A stretch of DNA of 64,000 nt from Aegilops tauschii subsp. strangulata (Eukaryota; Streptophyta; Magnoliopsida; Poales; Poaceae), in assembly GCF_002575655.3 (NCBI RefSeq), contig NC_053036.3, forward strand, positions 641,660,736-641,724,735, written 5' to 3'. Below are positions 34,329 to 43,500 of the stretch, in pieces. A model generated the notes under the pieces. That model worked only from the letters and a program-made list of their open reading frames with translations. It ran no database searches and was not told where the DNA came from. How positions within the stretch are numbered: the first letter of the stretch is position 1; every line of letters begins with the position of its first letter. A program made the translations under genes and the position numbers.

Positions 34329-34486
34329 TGTTAGAAGGGAGAAAGAGAATAGGTGGAATCGTTGTTGTATTGCTTGAGCCTCGTGGGCATATATATATAG
34401 AAGTATAATGATCAACTTGAAGTACAAAACAAGCCAGAACAAATCCTAATCTATCTCGTCTTTCCTAATAATCAATATACTCAACA
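34329..34486 (-). repeat. 5' LTR of the outermost element
   Basis: Reads TGTTGAGTATATTG...CTTCTAACA on the minus strand. It matches 5674-5829 except for scattered changes and a longer TA run. Confidence 0.85.
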
Positions 34487-34491
34487 CCACC

Positions 34492-35252
34492 TCCTTTTCT
34501 CCTCCTCACAAGGTACACATGTGGGTCTTCACGCCCTCTCGTTGCACCCTTGAACTCATGCCGTACCGTTTAGTTCAACCACCCCCCCCCCCCCCCCCCC
34601 CCCCACCACACACACCTTCCACTACTCTTGTCACCAAGTCAACATGTGCGGTGAAACGATCAACGCCGTGAAATATCTGCAATTTTTTTTCAGGAATCTC
34701 TAACAAAATAGTCATCTTATGGCAATTACGGATTTTTGCAAATGTTTGCTTGCGAAATATTGACAATACCAAATATTTGCATCAAACCAATTGGACTCTA
34801 AATGCCACTAGAATAGAGAATGTATATCAACTTAAAAAGGTACCTTCCAAAAATTCAACCAAACCTAAGCCACTTGAAGATGGGGAGGGGTATAAAAGGA
34901 TTAAAATGCCACCAGGTAGAGGATGGATATGCAATGCATCACTTGAAAAAAGTACCTCTGGAAGATTTTGCCCCGTATATGACTATGCCCTTCTGCTTAG
35001 CCCGTGTGTGCGTGAGGAGCGCCATGGTCATCTTGATTGATGTTTGCCTGGTCATTGGTTTCAGTCATGTTTTAGAGTACATCATAATGTTTCATTTTGT
35101 GTTAGTGTGCTACCTTGTTTTTACGTTATTCTGATGAACACCAAAACGTTTTATTGTGTTTCAATATTTTGTAACCGCTAGCACTTTCATGGCTTCCTAG
35201 CTCCCCCTCCACCTGCAACCAACTCCGCCACCTCCCTCTCACACCATACATC
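34492..35252. other. Intergenic sequence with poly-C tract
   Basis: A run of 23 C lies at 34582-34604. An open frame at 34820-35134 (+) has no recognisable domain and no supporting context, so no gene is called. Confidence 0.4.
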
Positions 35253-35709
35253 AAGTCTAAAGGGTCTGTCTATGTCACATCTAATATCTCACATCTAAAC
35301 TGACATCATCCTCTAATATGTCCCCACCTGTTGACAAACAATAAGCCTGGTTGCTCCCGATCACCCCCGCACAAGGATGCTTGTTTGTTTGCGTCGGCCA
35401 GTTTGTTTGTCGTGTGGGCAGCCCATCCCTTCCAGCCAGCTACCCCCGCCACCTGACCTTGTTTTTGTTGGGCTTTTTTGTTTGTTTGTTTTTTTACACG
35501 AAAAAGGCCACATGTGCACGCAGACCTGGCCTTGTTAGTAGAAGTTTTTTTTGCAAGAAAGAAGCTTAGATGACTCAGGAAAAAGTGCAAAAACCCAGAC
35601 AGTTTTTGTGAATGAACAAAAATGAACAATGACTGATTAGTCAACCTCTGAAGATGAAAGACTAGCAGTAAAAAATGTGACGACGATCTGAAATTACTGA
35701 ATATAATGA

Positions 35710-35890
35710 GTCAAACTCTCTGAACACGATGCAAGCTCTACGAACAATTACTGAAGATAATGAGTCAAACTCTATGAACATGCTGCATACTCTCTGAACA
35801 TTGGCTCATAACTCAAACTCTCTGAACATGATGCATGCTCTCTGAACAAAAATAGAAAACTGAAAACATGATGCATGCTCTCTCAACATA
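35710..35890. repeat. Short interspersed repeats with CTCTCTGAACATGATGCATG
   Basis: Four loose copies of ACTCTCTGAACATGATGCAT-like units, roughly 50 bases apart, each followed by a second CTCTCTGAAC. They code for nothing recognisable. Confidence 0.6.
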
Positions 35891-36221
35891 TGCACTGAAT
35901 AAAAATGAAAAACAACTAGCACGGCATGCCTTCTTTGCTGTGAGTTCATTGTGCATCCTCAACTCTTGTACCCCCTATGCAACAACAAATCCTAACGAAT
36001 CACAGCACTGAAAACACAAAATTCTGGCTAGCCCAAAACATAGGGCAGCACAGGCACAGGGTCGCTGCCCTCACAAAAAATCCAGGGCCGCAATGGCTCA
36101 AAATAACGTACATACCTACTTGTGCACACCCAGAGCACGGAAATTCGAGCTGTGCGGCAGTAATTTTGAGCATGTCGCACCAACAAAAATCAGGCAGGAG
36201 AAGAGGGGAAAAGTGAGCTAC

Positions 36222-36500
36222 TCACTGCCACTTGCCAAGAATCAGCTGCGGAGAACTCCGGGACGGTGCCGACACCGATGATCCCGTGAGCCGCGCAGAG
36301 CTCGCGGGCAGGGCCGAATGACGGTGCCTTATCGGCAACACAGAGGTCGTCGGCGGTGTGGATGCCGCAGGCCTCGACGGCCGCGCAGCGCTCGCCCCCC
36401 GTGTCCACAGCGGGTGCCTCGTGCGCCGAGCAGAGGTGCGAACGGGGGGCTCGTCGCCTGCGATTTCGGTCGCCATGGGCTTCGAGCTTGTCGCCCCCAT
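36222..36500 (-). other. GC-rich open island, possible captured first exon
   Basis: A minus-strand frame starts at ATG 36500 (MGATSSKPMATEIAGDEPP...) and runs 92 codons, Arg/Ser/Pro/Ala-rich. Base composition is sharply different from the AT-rich flanks. The end of the frame sits at CAGTGAGTAG, which contains a possible splice donor. Gene fragments captured by Mutator-like elements look like this, but the composition alone can keep a frame open and two other frames are also open here. I recognise no domain. Confidence 0.3.
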
Positions 36501-36849
36501 CTCTTCCTCCTCTGCTCCACCGATTCAACCAGTGCGCGGACAAAAAAAATCTGTCGGTGTGGATAATTATTGGAAAGCCGTTTTTATTTTGGAGATCTTG
36601 CAGAAAGCCTCCTACAGAAAGTTCAAAACGGGCAGTTCAGTGCAGAACCCTGCGTTGAGTACCCCTACAAAAAGCAAAGGCATTTTGAGGGTCTGCCTTG
36701 CAAAAATTTGTGAACTCAAAACTGTGATCTGAAAAAAATAGGTCACTGAAAACACTAGGACAGCTACGAAAAATCAACAAAAAAACAAAAATGAAAAAAA
36801 ATAAAAGCATAGTTTTGTGTTCATTGATGAGTAGCAACTCGGGGCTCTC

Positions 36850-39565
36850 GAGTTATTGGTTGGCGTCCACTTGCAAGTCTATCTTCAAAAAAGATACCAA
36901 AAAATGGTTCTGACTATATACAAAAAACTAGTTGCAAAAAGTTGAGGGGGATGACTTGCAAAAAGTGACATGGAAAAGAAAAACTACGGGCCCACACTTG
37001 CGAGTGAACGGTCGTATTGAACACAAATTGGCCACAAAATCGCGAGTCAAAAGTGCACTTGCAACTAGGGTAGTTATAGCTTCACAAAAAAACACCTGAA
37101 GTTGCGAGACGAGGGTTGACTTGCAAAGTGACATGAAACGAAGAACTATTGGCGCATAATTGCGAGTCGGCGGTGGACTTGCAAACTGGGGCAATTACAC
37201 TCCTACACAAAACACCAAAAAGTTTAGAGACGAGGGGTTGACTGGCAAGTGATAAGAAAATAAAACTACGGGGCGATTACAAACTAGGCAAAAGAACCAC
37301 AGTTACAAGTCAAAAAAATAACTATATCCCGAGTTGGGAGTTGATGGTGGACTTGCAACTCAGGCGAATACAAACTACGGGTCCCCCCACTCCTCCGAGT
37401 TGGGGGTCGATGGTAGACTTACAATTGGGGGTGGTTACAAAAAAGAACACAGAAACCCCCACCTAGTTGCGAGTCGAGGGTCAATTTGCAAGTGGCATGA
37501 GACAAAAAGAACAAAAACAACCATCAAGTTGCGAGTCTATGGTGGACTTGCAACTCGGGGAGGGTACCGAGTTGCGAGTCAACGGTGGACATGCAACTGG
37601 GGCGATTGCAAAAATACTTCCCCAAGTTGCGACTCGATGGTAGACTTGCAACTGGCCGAAGGAAAAAAAAACCGCTAGTTGCGAGCCGAGGGTCGATTTG
37701 CAAGTGGTATGAGGCAAAACAACAAAAAAAGCCCTCGAGTTGCGAGTCGATGGTGTACTTGCAACTAGGGCGGGTACCTAGTTGCGAGTCGATAGTGTAC
37801 TTGCAACTAGGGTGGGTACCGAGTTGCGAGTCGATTTGTGGATTTGCAGGTAGGGCGATTACAAACTAGGCAAAAGAAACCACAGATACAAGTCAAAAAA
37901 GAACTACGTCCCGAGTTGCGAGTCGATGGTGACTGGCAACTGGGGCGAATGCAAACTACGCCCCCTCCCCCCCCCCCCCGAGTTGCGAGTCGATGGTAGA
38001 CTTGCAACTGGGGGTGGTTACAAGAAGAACACGGAAACCCCCACCCCCCTAGTTGCGAGTCGAGGGTCGATTTGCAAGTGGCATGAGAGACAAAAACAAA
38101 AAACCGACCTCGAGTTGCGAGTCGATGGTGGACTTGCAACTAGGGGCGGTTACCAAACTGGAAGTCAACGATGGACTTGCAAACTGTGGCAATTACAAAA
38201 CTGCGTCCCCAAATTGCGACTCGATGGTAGACTTGCAACTGGCCGACGGACAAACCCGCTAGTTGCGAGCCAAGGGTCGATTTGCAAGTGGCATGAGACA
38301 AAAGGAAAAAAAACTCGAGTTCCGAGTCGATGGGGGACCTGCAACTAGGGCGGGTACCGAGTTGCGAGTCGATGGTGTACGTGCAACTAGGGCAGGTACC
38401 GAGTTGCGAGTCCATGGTGGACTTGCAACTAGGGCGGGTACCGAGTTGCGAGTCGATGGTGGACTTGCAAGTAGGAAGATTACAAACTAGGCAAAAGAAC
38501 CACATTTACAAGTCAAAAAATAACTACATCTCGAGTTGCGAGTCGATGGTGGACTTGCAACTGGGGCGAATGCAAACTACACGCCCCCCTCCCCCCGAGT
38601 TGCGAGTCGATTGTAGACTTGCAACTAGGAGTGGTTACAAAAAGAACATGGAAACCCCCACCCCCCCTCTAGTTGCGAGTCGAGGATCGATTTGCAAGTG
38701 GCATGAGACAAAAGAACAAAAAACAGCCCTCAAGTTGCGAGTCGATGGTGCACTTGCAACTCGCGGCGAGTACTGAGTTGCGAGTTAACGGTGGACTTGC
38801 AACTGGGGCGATTACAAAACTACGTCACCAAGTTGTGACTCAATGGTAGACTTGCAACTCGCCGACGGAGAGAACCGCTAGTTGTGAGCCGAGGGGCGAT
38901 TTGCAAGTGACATGGGACAAAAAGAACAAAAAAGCCCTCGAGTTGCGAGTCAATGGTGTACTTGAAACTAGGGTGGGTACCGAGTTGCGAGGGGGTGATG
39001 GACTTGCAACTAGGGCGGGTACCGAGTTGCGAGTCGATGCTGGACTTGCAAGTAGGGCGATTGCAAACTAGGCAAAAGAACCACATTTACAAGTCAAAAA
39101 AGAAACTATGTCCCGAGTTGCGACTCGATGGTGGACTTACAACTGGGGCGAATGCCCCCCCCTCCCCCTGAGTTGCAAGTTGATGGTAGACTTGCAACTG
39201 GGGCGTGGTTACAAAAAGAACACGGAAACCCCCACCCCCCTAGTTGTGAGTCGACGGTCGATTTGCAAGTGGCATGAGACAAAAAACGCCCTTGAGTTGC
39301 GAGTCAATGGTGGACTTGCAACTAGGGGCGGTTACCATGTTGCAAGTCAACCGTGGACCTGCAAACTGGGGCGATTACAAAACTAAGTCCACTAGTTGCG
39401 ACTCGATAGTAGACTTGCAACTCGCCGACGGAAAAAACCGCTAGTTGCAAGCCAAGGGTCGATTTGCAAGTGTCATGAGACAAAGAACAAAAAAAAACCT
39501 CGAGTTGCGAGTCAATGGTGGACTTGCAACTAGGGCGGGTATCCGAGTTGCGAGTCGATGGTGGA
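36850..39565. repeat. Higher-order tandem array of GTTGC/GCAAC hairpin modules
   Basis: The basic module has GTTGCGAGTC, a spacer of about seven bases (often GATGGTG), then GACTTGCAAC; the arms can pair almost perfectly. Modules differ in the sequence between them (GGGGCGATTAC, GGGCGGGTACC, GGCATGAGACAAA, GGCCGACGGA). These connectors recur in the same order, forming a larger unit of about 582-617 bases. Larger units start near 37331, 37914, 38531 and 39113; the last is cut off at 39565. More decayed modules precede from 36850. Open frames here reflect the repeat and should not be read as proteins. Confidence 0.85.
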
Positions 39566-41318
39566 TTTTTCATTAACATCCAGAGCACATGAAAAACAGC
39601 AAAAAAATGTGGCAGCAGACATTACCGCAAAGCTTTCATTGACATCCCGAAAAAACATGCCAAAGCTCCTGCCGTTGTTCATCTCACAATGAACGAAGCA
39701 AACTGAGCACAACATCCTGGTTTCGGAGCTGAAAAGGCAAAATAAATAAATAAAGAGAACGTGAGTTCCTAAAGAATACCAATTACACAAAAGATAAATG
39801 ATGGAAAAAGACATGGGCATGCAACAAAAACATATCATGACTCACATCATCCATGAAAAGCTACAGAAAAAAATACTGATCCTGTACAGTTTCCGCATCC
39901 ATGAAAAACTATAAAATAAACATGATAGAACATATCATGTACAGTTTCTGCATCCATTTTAAAATGACTCATCATCTGGTAGTTAAAAAAAATCAAATCT
40001 ACAACAAACAGTATCAAAGATGAACATCAGTATATGGTTAAAAAAATCCCTACTAGTACAGTTCTGATAACTCATCTGGAGCACAAACACATCATTACAA
40101 GTGCTCCCCACCCCTATGATGGATCCCCATTTTTTGAGAACTGATGTTCATATACTATACATGAAAAAAGAAAACGTGTATAAAGGTTATATACAGCCTT
40201 GGAAAGTACAAGCATATACCATGACAGATAAACATCCACATAAGAGAAAAGTCCTACTTGATCTGTTAGAAAAAATGGAACACAATCTATCACGACAGTA
40301 CACACACAAAAAACAGTTAACCATCAAACGACTAGTTCACCCCCTACTTAAAAAAATGCCACGAGAAAAGCAAACAATTACCAATTGAATGTGCCACCAG
40401 TCTCACAAAATTTACTTACTAGCTATTGGCGCGCAGCCAGACAAAAACAAAAGACAAATCTACAAACAATAGTATCAAGAAGAACAACAATATATGATCG
40501 GAAAAACAATCCTACTAGTACAGTTCTGAGAACTCATCTGGAACACAACGCATTCTTACAAAGTGCTCCCCACACCTAATCCTCCTAAGAAAAATGGTTA
40601 ACCCTCAATTCGTACAACCAACAAAACAACTTGAACCTCAATTCGTACAATCAAAACCTAATCAGCTACTGGAACCTACACCTACTTCTACTGAATATAG
40701 CAAAAAATGACAAGAAAATGAACTGAACACAGACAAAACTACCACTGATAAAATCCCCCTCCCTCACATCTGCGTGGATCCAAGACCACCGATAAAATCG
40801 CCCCTCCCTCACGGGGACGCGGGGGGGGGGGGGGGGGGGGGGCGCAGAAGGATCCCCATTAACAAGCAGATGAAAATCTGGACGGGATCGGAGACAAACC
40901 CTAGAACATGCGGTACATACAACACAAGCAGAGGGGAATAGTACTAAAAATCGAACAGAAACTACAAGAATCAAGAAGAGAAACTTAATTCACCGGGTCT
41001 CTACCCCCTCTTCCCTTCTCCCTCTCCATAATCGCCGTCGCCTGCTAGAAGCTCTGCCCTGGAGAGGAATGGGGAACGGGCGAATGAATGTGAGAGGGAA
41101 AACTCGATGGGCGCTCTCTGCAGAAGAATGCGAGGCGAGGATAGACAAAACAAAGGCCCCAGCCCAAAAATCTGAGAGAAAAAAAACACGGCCCGGCCCC
41201 AACTAACAACGACGTGGAACGGGCCGCGCGCCAGACAAACGAGCCGCGAGCCTGCGTTTGCGCGAATGTTAGAGAGGCCAGATCCAACGGCTCAGACAAT
41301 TAGATGTGATGTGAGATA
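39566..41318. other. Right interior of the probable Mutator-like element
   Basis: AT-rich and without a recognised gene. Two diverged copies of a segment of about 130 bases lie at 39985-40113 and 40445-40577, both including CTACTAGTACAGTTCTGA and AGTGCTCCCCAC. A run of 22 G lies at 40821-40842. GC-rich sequence at 40990-41260 has short open frames only. Confidence 0.45.
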
Positions 41319-41346
41319 GCTATTTCACATCTAGATGTGAAATAGC
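41319..41346. repeat. Perfect 28-base palindrome
   Basis: GCTATTTCACATCT followed immediately by its exact reverse complement, AGATGTGAAATAGC. It lies within the right terminal region of the probable Mutator-like element; the left end has only related CACATCTA phrases. Confidence 0.8.
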
Positions 41347-41362
41347 AAATCTGAAGTTGAAA

Positions 41363-41569
41363 ACATGATGGGGGCGAGAGATCAACAACAAAAACTAGCG
41401 AAGATTGCAAGTAGCAGGCACTGCAGCGAAATTATGGTTCTAGATGCCATGCTGCCACAAATATAGCCATAGTGTTTTCGTCTCATGTGTGATCAAAAGG
41501 GAAAAATAAAGTAGCACATTCACTACAAATGCATCTCCAAAATACAATCTCTAGCATAGACATGTGATG
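41363..41569. other. Intergenic sequence, nothing recognised
   Basis: No frame, repeat or structured element was seen. Confidence 0.4.
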
Positions 41570-41731
41570 TACTCCCTCCATTCCTAAATATAAGTCTTTT
41601 TAGAGATTCCACTGTGGACTACATATGGAGTAAAATAAGTGAATCTACATTCTAAAATATGTCTATATACATCTGTATATAGTTTGTACTGGAATCTGTA
41701 AAAAGACTTACATTTAGGAACGGAGGGAGTA
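41570..41731. mobile_element. Stowaway-type MITE downstream of the allergen-like gene
   Basis: TA at 41570-41571 and 41730-41731 flank a 158-base element. It starts CTCCCTCCATTCCTAAATAT and ends with the inverted form (CCTAAATG on the other strand, then CGGAGGGAG). The arms AAGTCTTTTTAGAGATTCCA and TGGAATCTGTAAAAAGACTT pair as well, so the whole element can fold into a hairpin. This is a typical grass Stowaway (Thalos-like). Confidence 0.9.
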
Positions 41732-41964
41732 GTTCCTAAATCTTGTAGTCGTACAGAGGAGCCCGTTTTCGGTGTACATTCACAGGTCACGGAAGACATG
41801 CCATGAAACTAGGCCATTCTAAAAATGGATTATTTTTTCTGCTACACCTTTCCTTTCCCCGGGAAGATGATCATCATATTAGCATGTAGGTAAAAAATAT
41901 GAAAGGTAACGAAATAATGAGCAAATAGTACCCTTAGGTTGCGCAGCATGGATATACAAATCTT

Positions 41965-42324
41965 CTAAAATGAATGAATGGCGTCATCATTCACAACAGT
42001 CGTGCCCTGCTTTGTCTGGTAACGGATGGCGAGAGGGGCCTTGAGTGGGGTAGAGGATACGGCCTTCCAGACGGAGTTCCCCTTGCCGGAGCTCCCAGCA
42101 TTGCTCATGTCAATCCACTTGTCCGAGCCCTGCCCCTTGACCTGCATCTTGGAGAGGTCGTCGGCTGAGCCGCCAAAGGACTTGGCGGCCACGATGAGGT
42201 TGGTGGGGGTGGAGCCCTTCGTGAGTGCTAAACCAACCTTGCCCGAGGTGCTGCACCGGGCACCGGCGACGAGCACCATCATGATCGTCAAAGCCAGCAC
42301 AGAGGCGGAGGAAAAGGAGGCCAT
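41965..42324 (-). CDS. Group-2/3 grass pollen allergen-like protein (expansin C-terminal-like)
   Basis: An intact, apparently single-exon frame of 119 codons. The start is the ATG of MASFSSASVLALTIMMVLVAG, chosen because it begins a clear secretion signal ending near AGARC (residues 1-24); the frame is open for 27 codons upstream but those residues would block the signal. The mature part of about 95 residues starts STSGKVGLALTKG and has DLSKMQVKGQGSDKWIDM, a Trp-containing SVWKAVSSTPLKAPLAIRY stretch and VVNDDAI. These match the beta-sandwich fold shared by group-2/3 pollen allergens and the C-terminal domain of beta-expansins, so a secreted cell-wall protein is likely. Compared with relatives the last ten or so residues (usually ...F.G.TY...) are missing: a stop follows HSF. 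The neighbours are transposons, so the context gives no clue to its role. Confidence 0.82.
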   Translation of the reverse strand: MASFSSASVLALTIMMVLVAGARCSTSGKVGLALTKGSTPTNLIVAAKSFGGSADDLSKMQVKGQGSDKWIDMSNAGSSGKGNSVWKAVSSTPLKAPLAIRYQTKQGTTVVNDDAIHSF

Positions 42325-42391
42325 CTCGGTCTCAAATCTCGCAATTTTTCTCCGTGCTGTTGTGAGGTTTGTGAGTTGTTGTATCAATGGA

Positions 42392-42408
42392 GTGCATGCA
42401 TGCATGGT
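42392..42408 (-). promoter_or_regulatory. CATGCA (RY-type) cluster near the allergen-like gene start
   Basis: GTGCATGCATGCATGG contains overlapping CATGCA motifs, about 70-85 bases before the start codon and after the TATA box, so probably in the 5' leader. RY motifs are seed and pollen regulatory sites in plants, but a short (GCAT)n run can arise by chance. Confidence 0.35.
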
Positions 42409-42444
42409 GGTATATTTTATGCGCGGAAGCCGGTGATGCCGCCC

Positions 42445-42454
42445 CTATATATAT
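42445..42454 (-). promoter_or_regulatory. TATA box of the allergen-like gene
   Basis: The minus strand reads TATATATAGG, about 125 bases upstream of the start codon, a normal position for a plant gene with a short leader. Confidence 0.6.
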
Positions 42455-42469
42455 GTGGCTCTCTATTAT

Positions 42470-43025
42470 TTGCACGTGATTGTCCTCGTATGTGAACTGA
42501 CCATACTTTCCGTGTAGCCATTTCCCTTTATTAGATATATACTAATTCTCTAAACGATATGCACGCACAAGAAGCAATCTATATGTGTTTTTTCAGAATT
42601 AATTTTGTGGCCATGTTTTTTATTTTGCACACCTAAGAGCAACTCTAATCGCTAGCCAAAACCAGAATCCAATAAAGCTATCCCAAAGTTTATATTCTAA
42701 CAAAATCGTGGGTGGTGCTTTCTTGTCGATGCCCAAAAACGTAGTTTGTATTTAATTCTCCTGCTTTGCGCATTCATATGAACTTCCACTTTCCTATTTT
42801 TCCAATTTTCGGAACGGCCTTTACTAGTTCTATTGACATTTTTTTTCCTATTTCCAAAATAACTATTAGTATTACTTATATAGCAATGCCATACATTAAT
42901 GTCAAACAAAAAGCGTACACAAGAAAAAGGAAAATAACCTAAGGCCAGCTTATTGAACTTGCCTCGTGATTGTCGTCTTCTTTGACATGTACGATATTTA
43001 ACATATCGAACAACAAGGACCCAAC
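42470..43025. other. Intergenic sequence, nothing recognised
   Basis: AT-rich sequence. It is upstream of the allergen-like gene and may hold its promoter. Apart from short frames without domains I see nothing. Confidence 0.4.
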
Positions 43026-43034
43026 GAAAAGTAC

Positions 43035-43491
43035 GGAAACACTTGTGTTCACCCGGTGGATCTATCCGCTCGCGTCGACCACCTACCTAGCAGTCAGATC
43101 TGTTATTGATCAGGTGGTCAGGAGCCAACCGCCGTTACTTCACTTTTCTGCAACTTGACACGTGTTTCAGAAGCATTTTCGCAACCCGACCCATGTTGCA
43201 GACAGCGCCGTTGCCGGACTCTTTTGAAACATTCTCCCTGTTGCGAGAAAGATTTCTGCAACATGAATGATGTTGTAAAACTTTCTTCCGTAATGATAAA
43301 AAATTCCGCAACATTAGCTTCGTTGCAGAACAACTTCTGCAACAATACCTCTGTTGCAAAAGTTCTGCAACATGAACTTTATTGCAAACATCTTAACGCA
43401 ACATCATGCTTGTTGCAAAGCTAGCAGCTCAATCTGATGACCAACCCGCATTTAATCCAGAGATCCGCCAGTCGATGCGTAGCGCTCCCCC
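43035..43491. mobile_element. Small Mutator-like element with GCAAC/GTTGC dyads
   Basis: A perfect 9-base repeat, GAAAAGTAC, lies at 43026-43034 and 43492-43500. The right end read in reverse begins GGGGGAGCGCTACGCATCGA. The left end is poorly matched, but both arms carry GGATCT at comparable depth. The interior from about 43140 to 43425 holds eight units of the type GCAAC, about 12 bases, GTTGC, at roughly 35-base spacing. No protein is encoded. The target duplication supports a Mutator-type origin; the weak terminal match keeps confidence moderate. Confidence 0.55.
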
Positions 43492-43500
43492 GAAAAGTAC

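Larger units (their letters stand above)
5674..34486 (-). mobile_element. Outermost small non-autonomous LTR retrotransposon, split by nested insertions
   Basis: Two near-identical LTRs of 156 and 158 bases (5674-5829 and 34329-34486) are flanked by the 5-base direct repeat CCACC (5669-5673 and 34487-34491). The primer-binding site TGGTATCAGCC, read on the minus strand at 34328-34318, directly follows the right-hand LTR. So transcription runs right to left, and the right LTR is the 5' one. TGGTATCA is the usual plant initiator-Met tRNA site. Removing the Angela-type insertion (6532-32940) and one GGTAG copy leaves about 2.4 kb: short LTRs and a GC-rich interior with no recognisable gag or pol. 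That size fits a TRIM-like or other non-autonomous element. Confidence 0.85.
35262..41353. mobile_element. Probable large Mutator-like element with internal hairpin arrays
   Basis: The left end GGGTCTGTCTATGTCACATC and the reverse complement of the right end (CAGATTTGCTATTTCACATC) match at about 14 of 21 positions. They are flanked by imperfect 9-base repeats AAGTCTAAA (35253-35261) and AAGTTGAAA (41354-41362). Subterminal CACATCTA phrases recur at both ends. Inside are short repeats near 35710-35890, a GC-rich island at 36222-36500, the large hairpin array at 36850-39565 and a diverged duplication (39985-40113 with 40445-40577). I see no transposase. The boundaries are inferred; the imperfect duplication is the weak point. 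Confidence 0.5.

Noticed and set aside
34820..35134. A 104-codon frame with hydrophobic C-terminus
   Set aside because: No family, no supporting context, and an overlapping frame of similar length; treated as chance.
36850..39565. CRISPR-like appearance of the hairpin array
   Set aside because: Repeats are imperfect and in higher-order units, connectors are themselves repeated rather than unique spacers, and the host is a plant.
42026..42436. A 136-codon plus-strand frame
   Set aside because: It is antisense to the allergen-like gene, which has a signal peptide, family match and TATA box.
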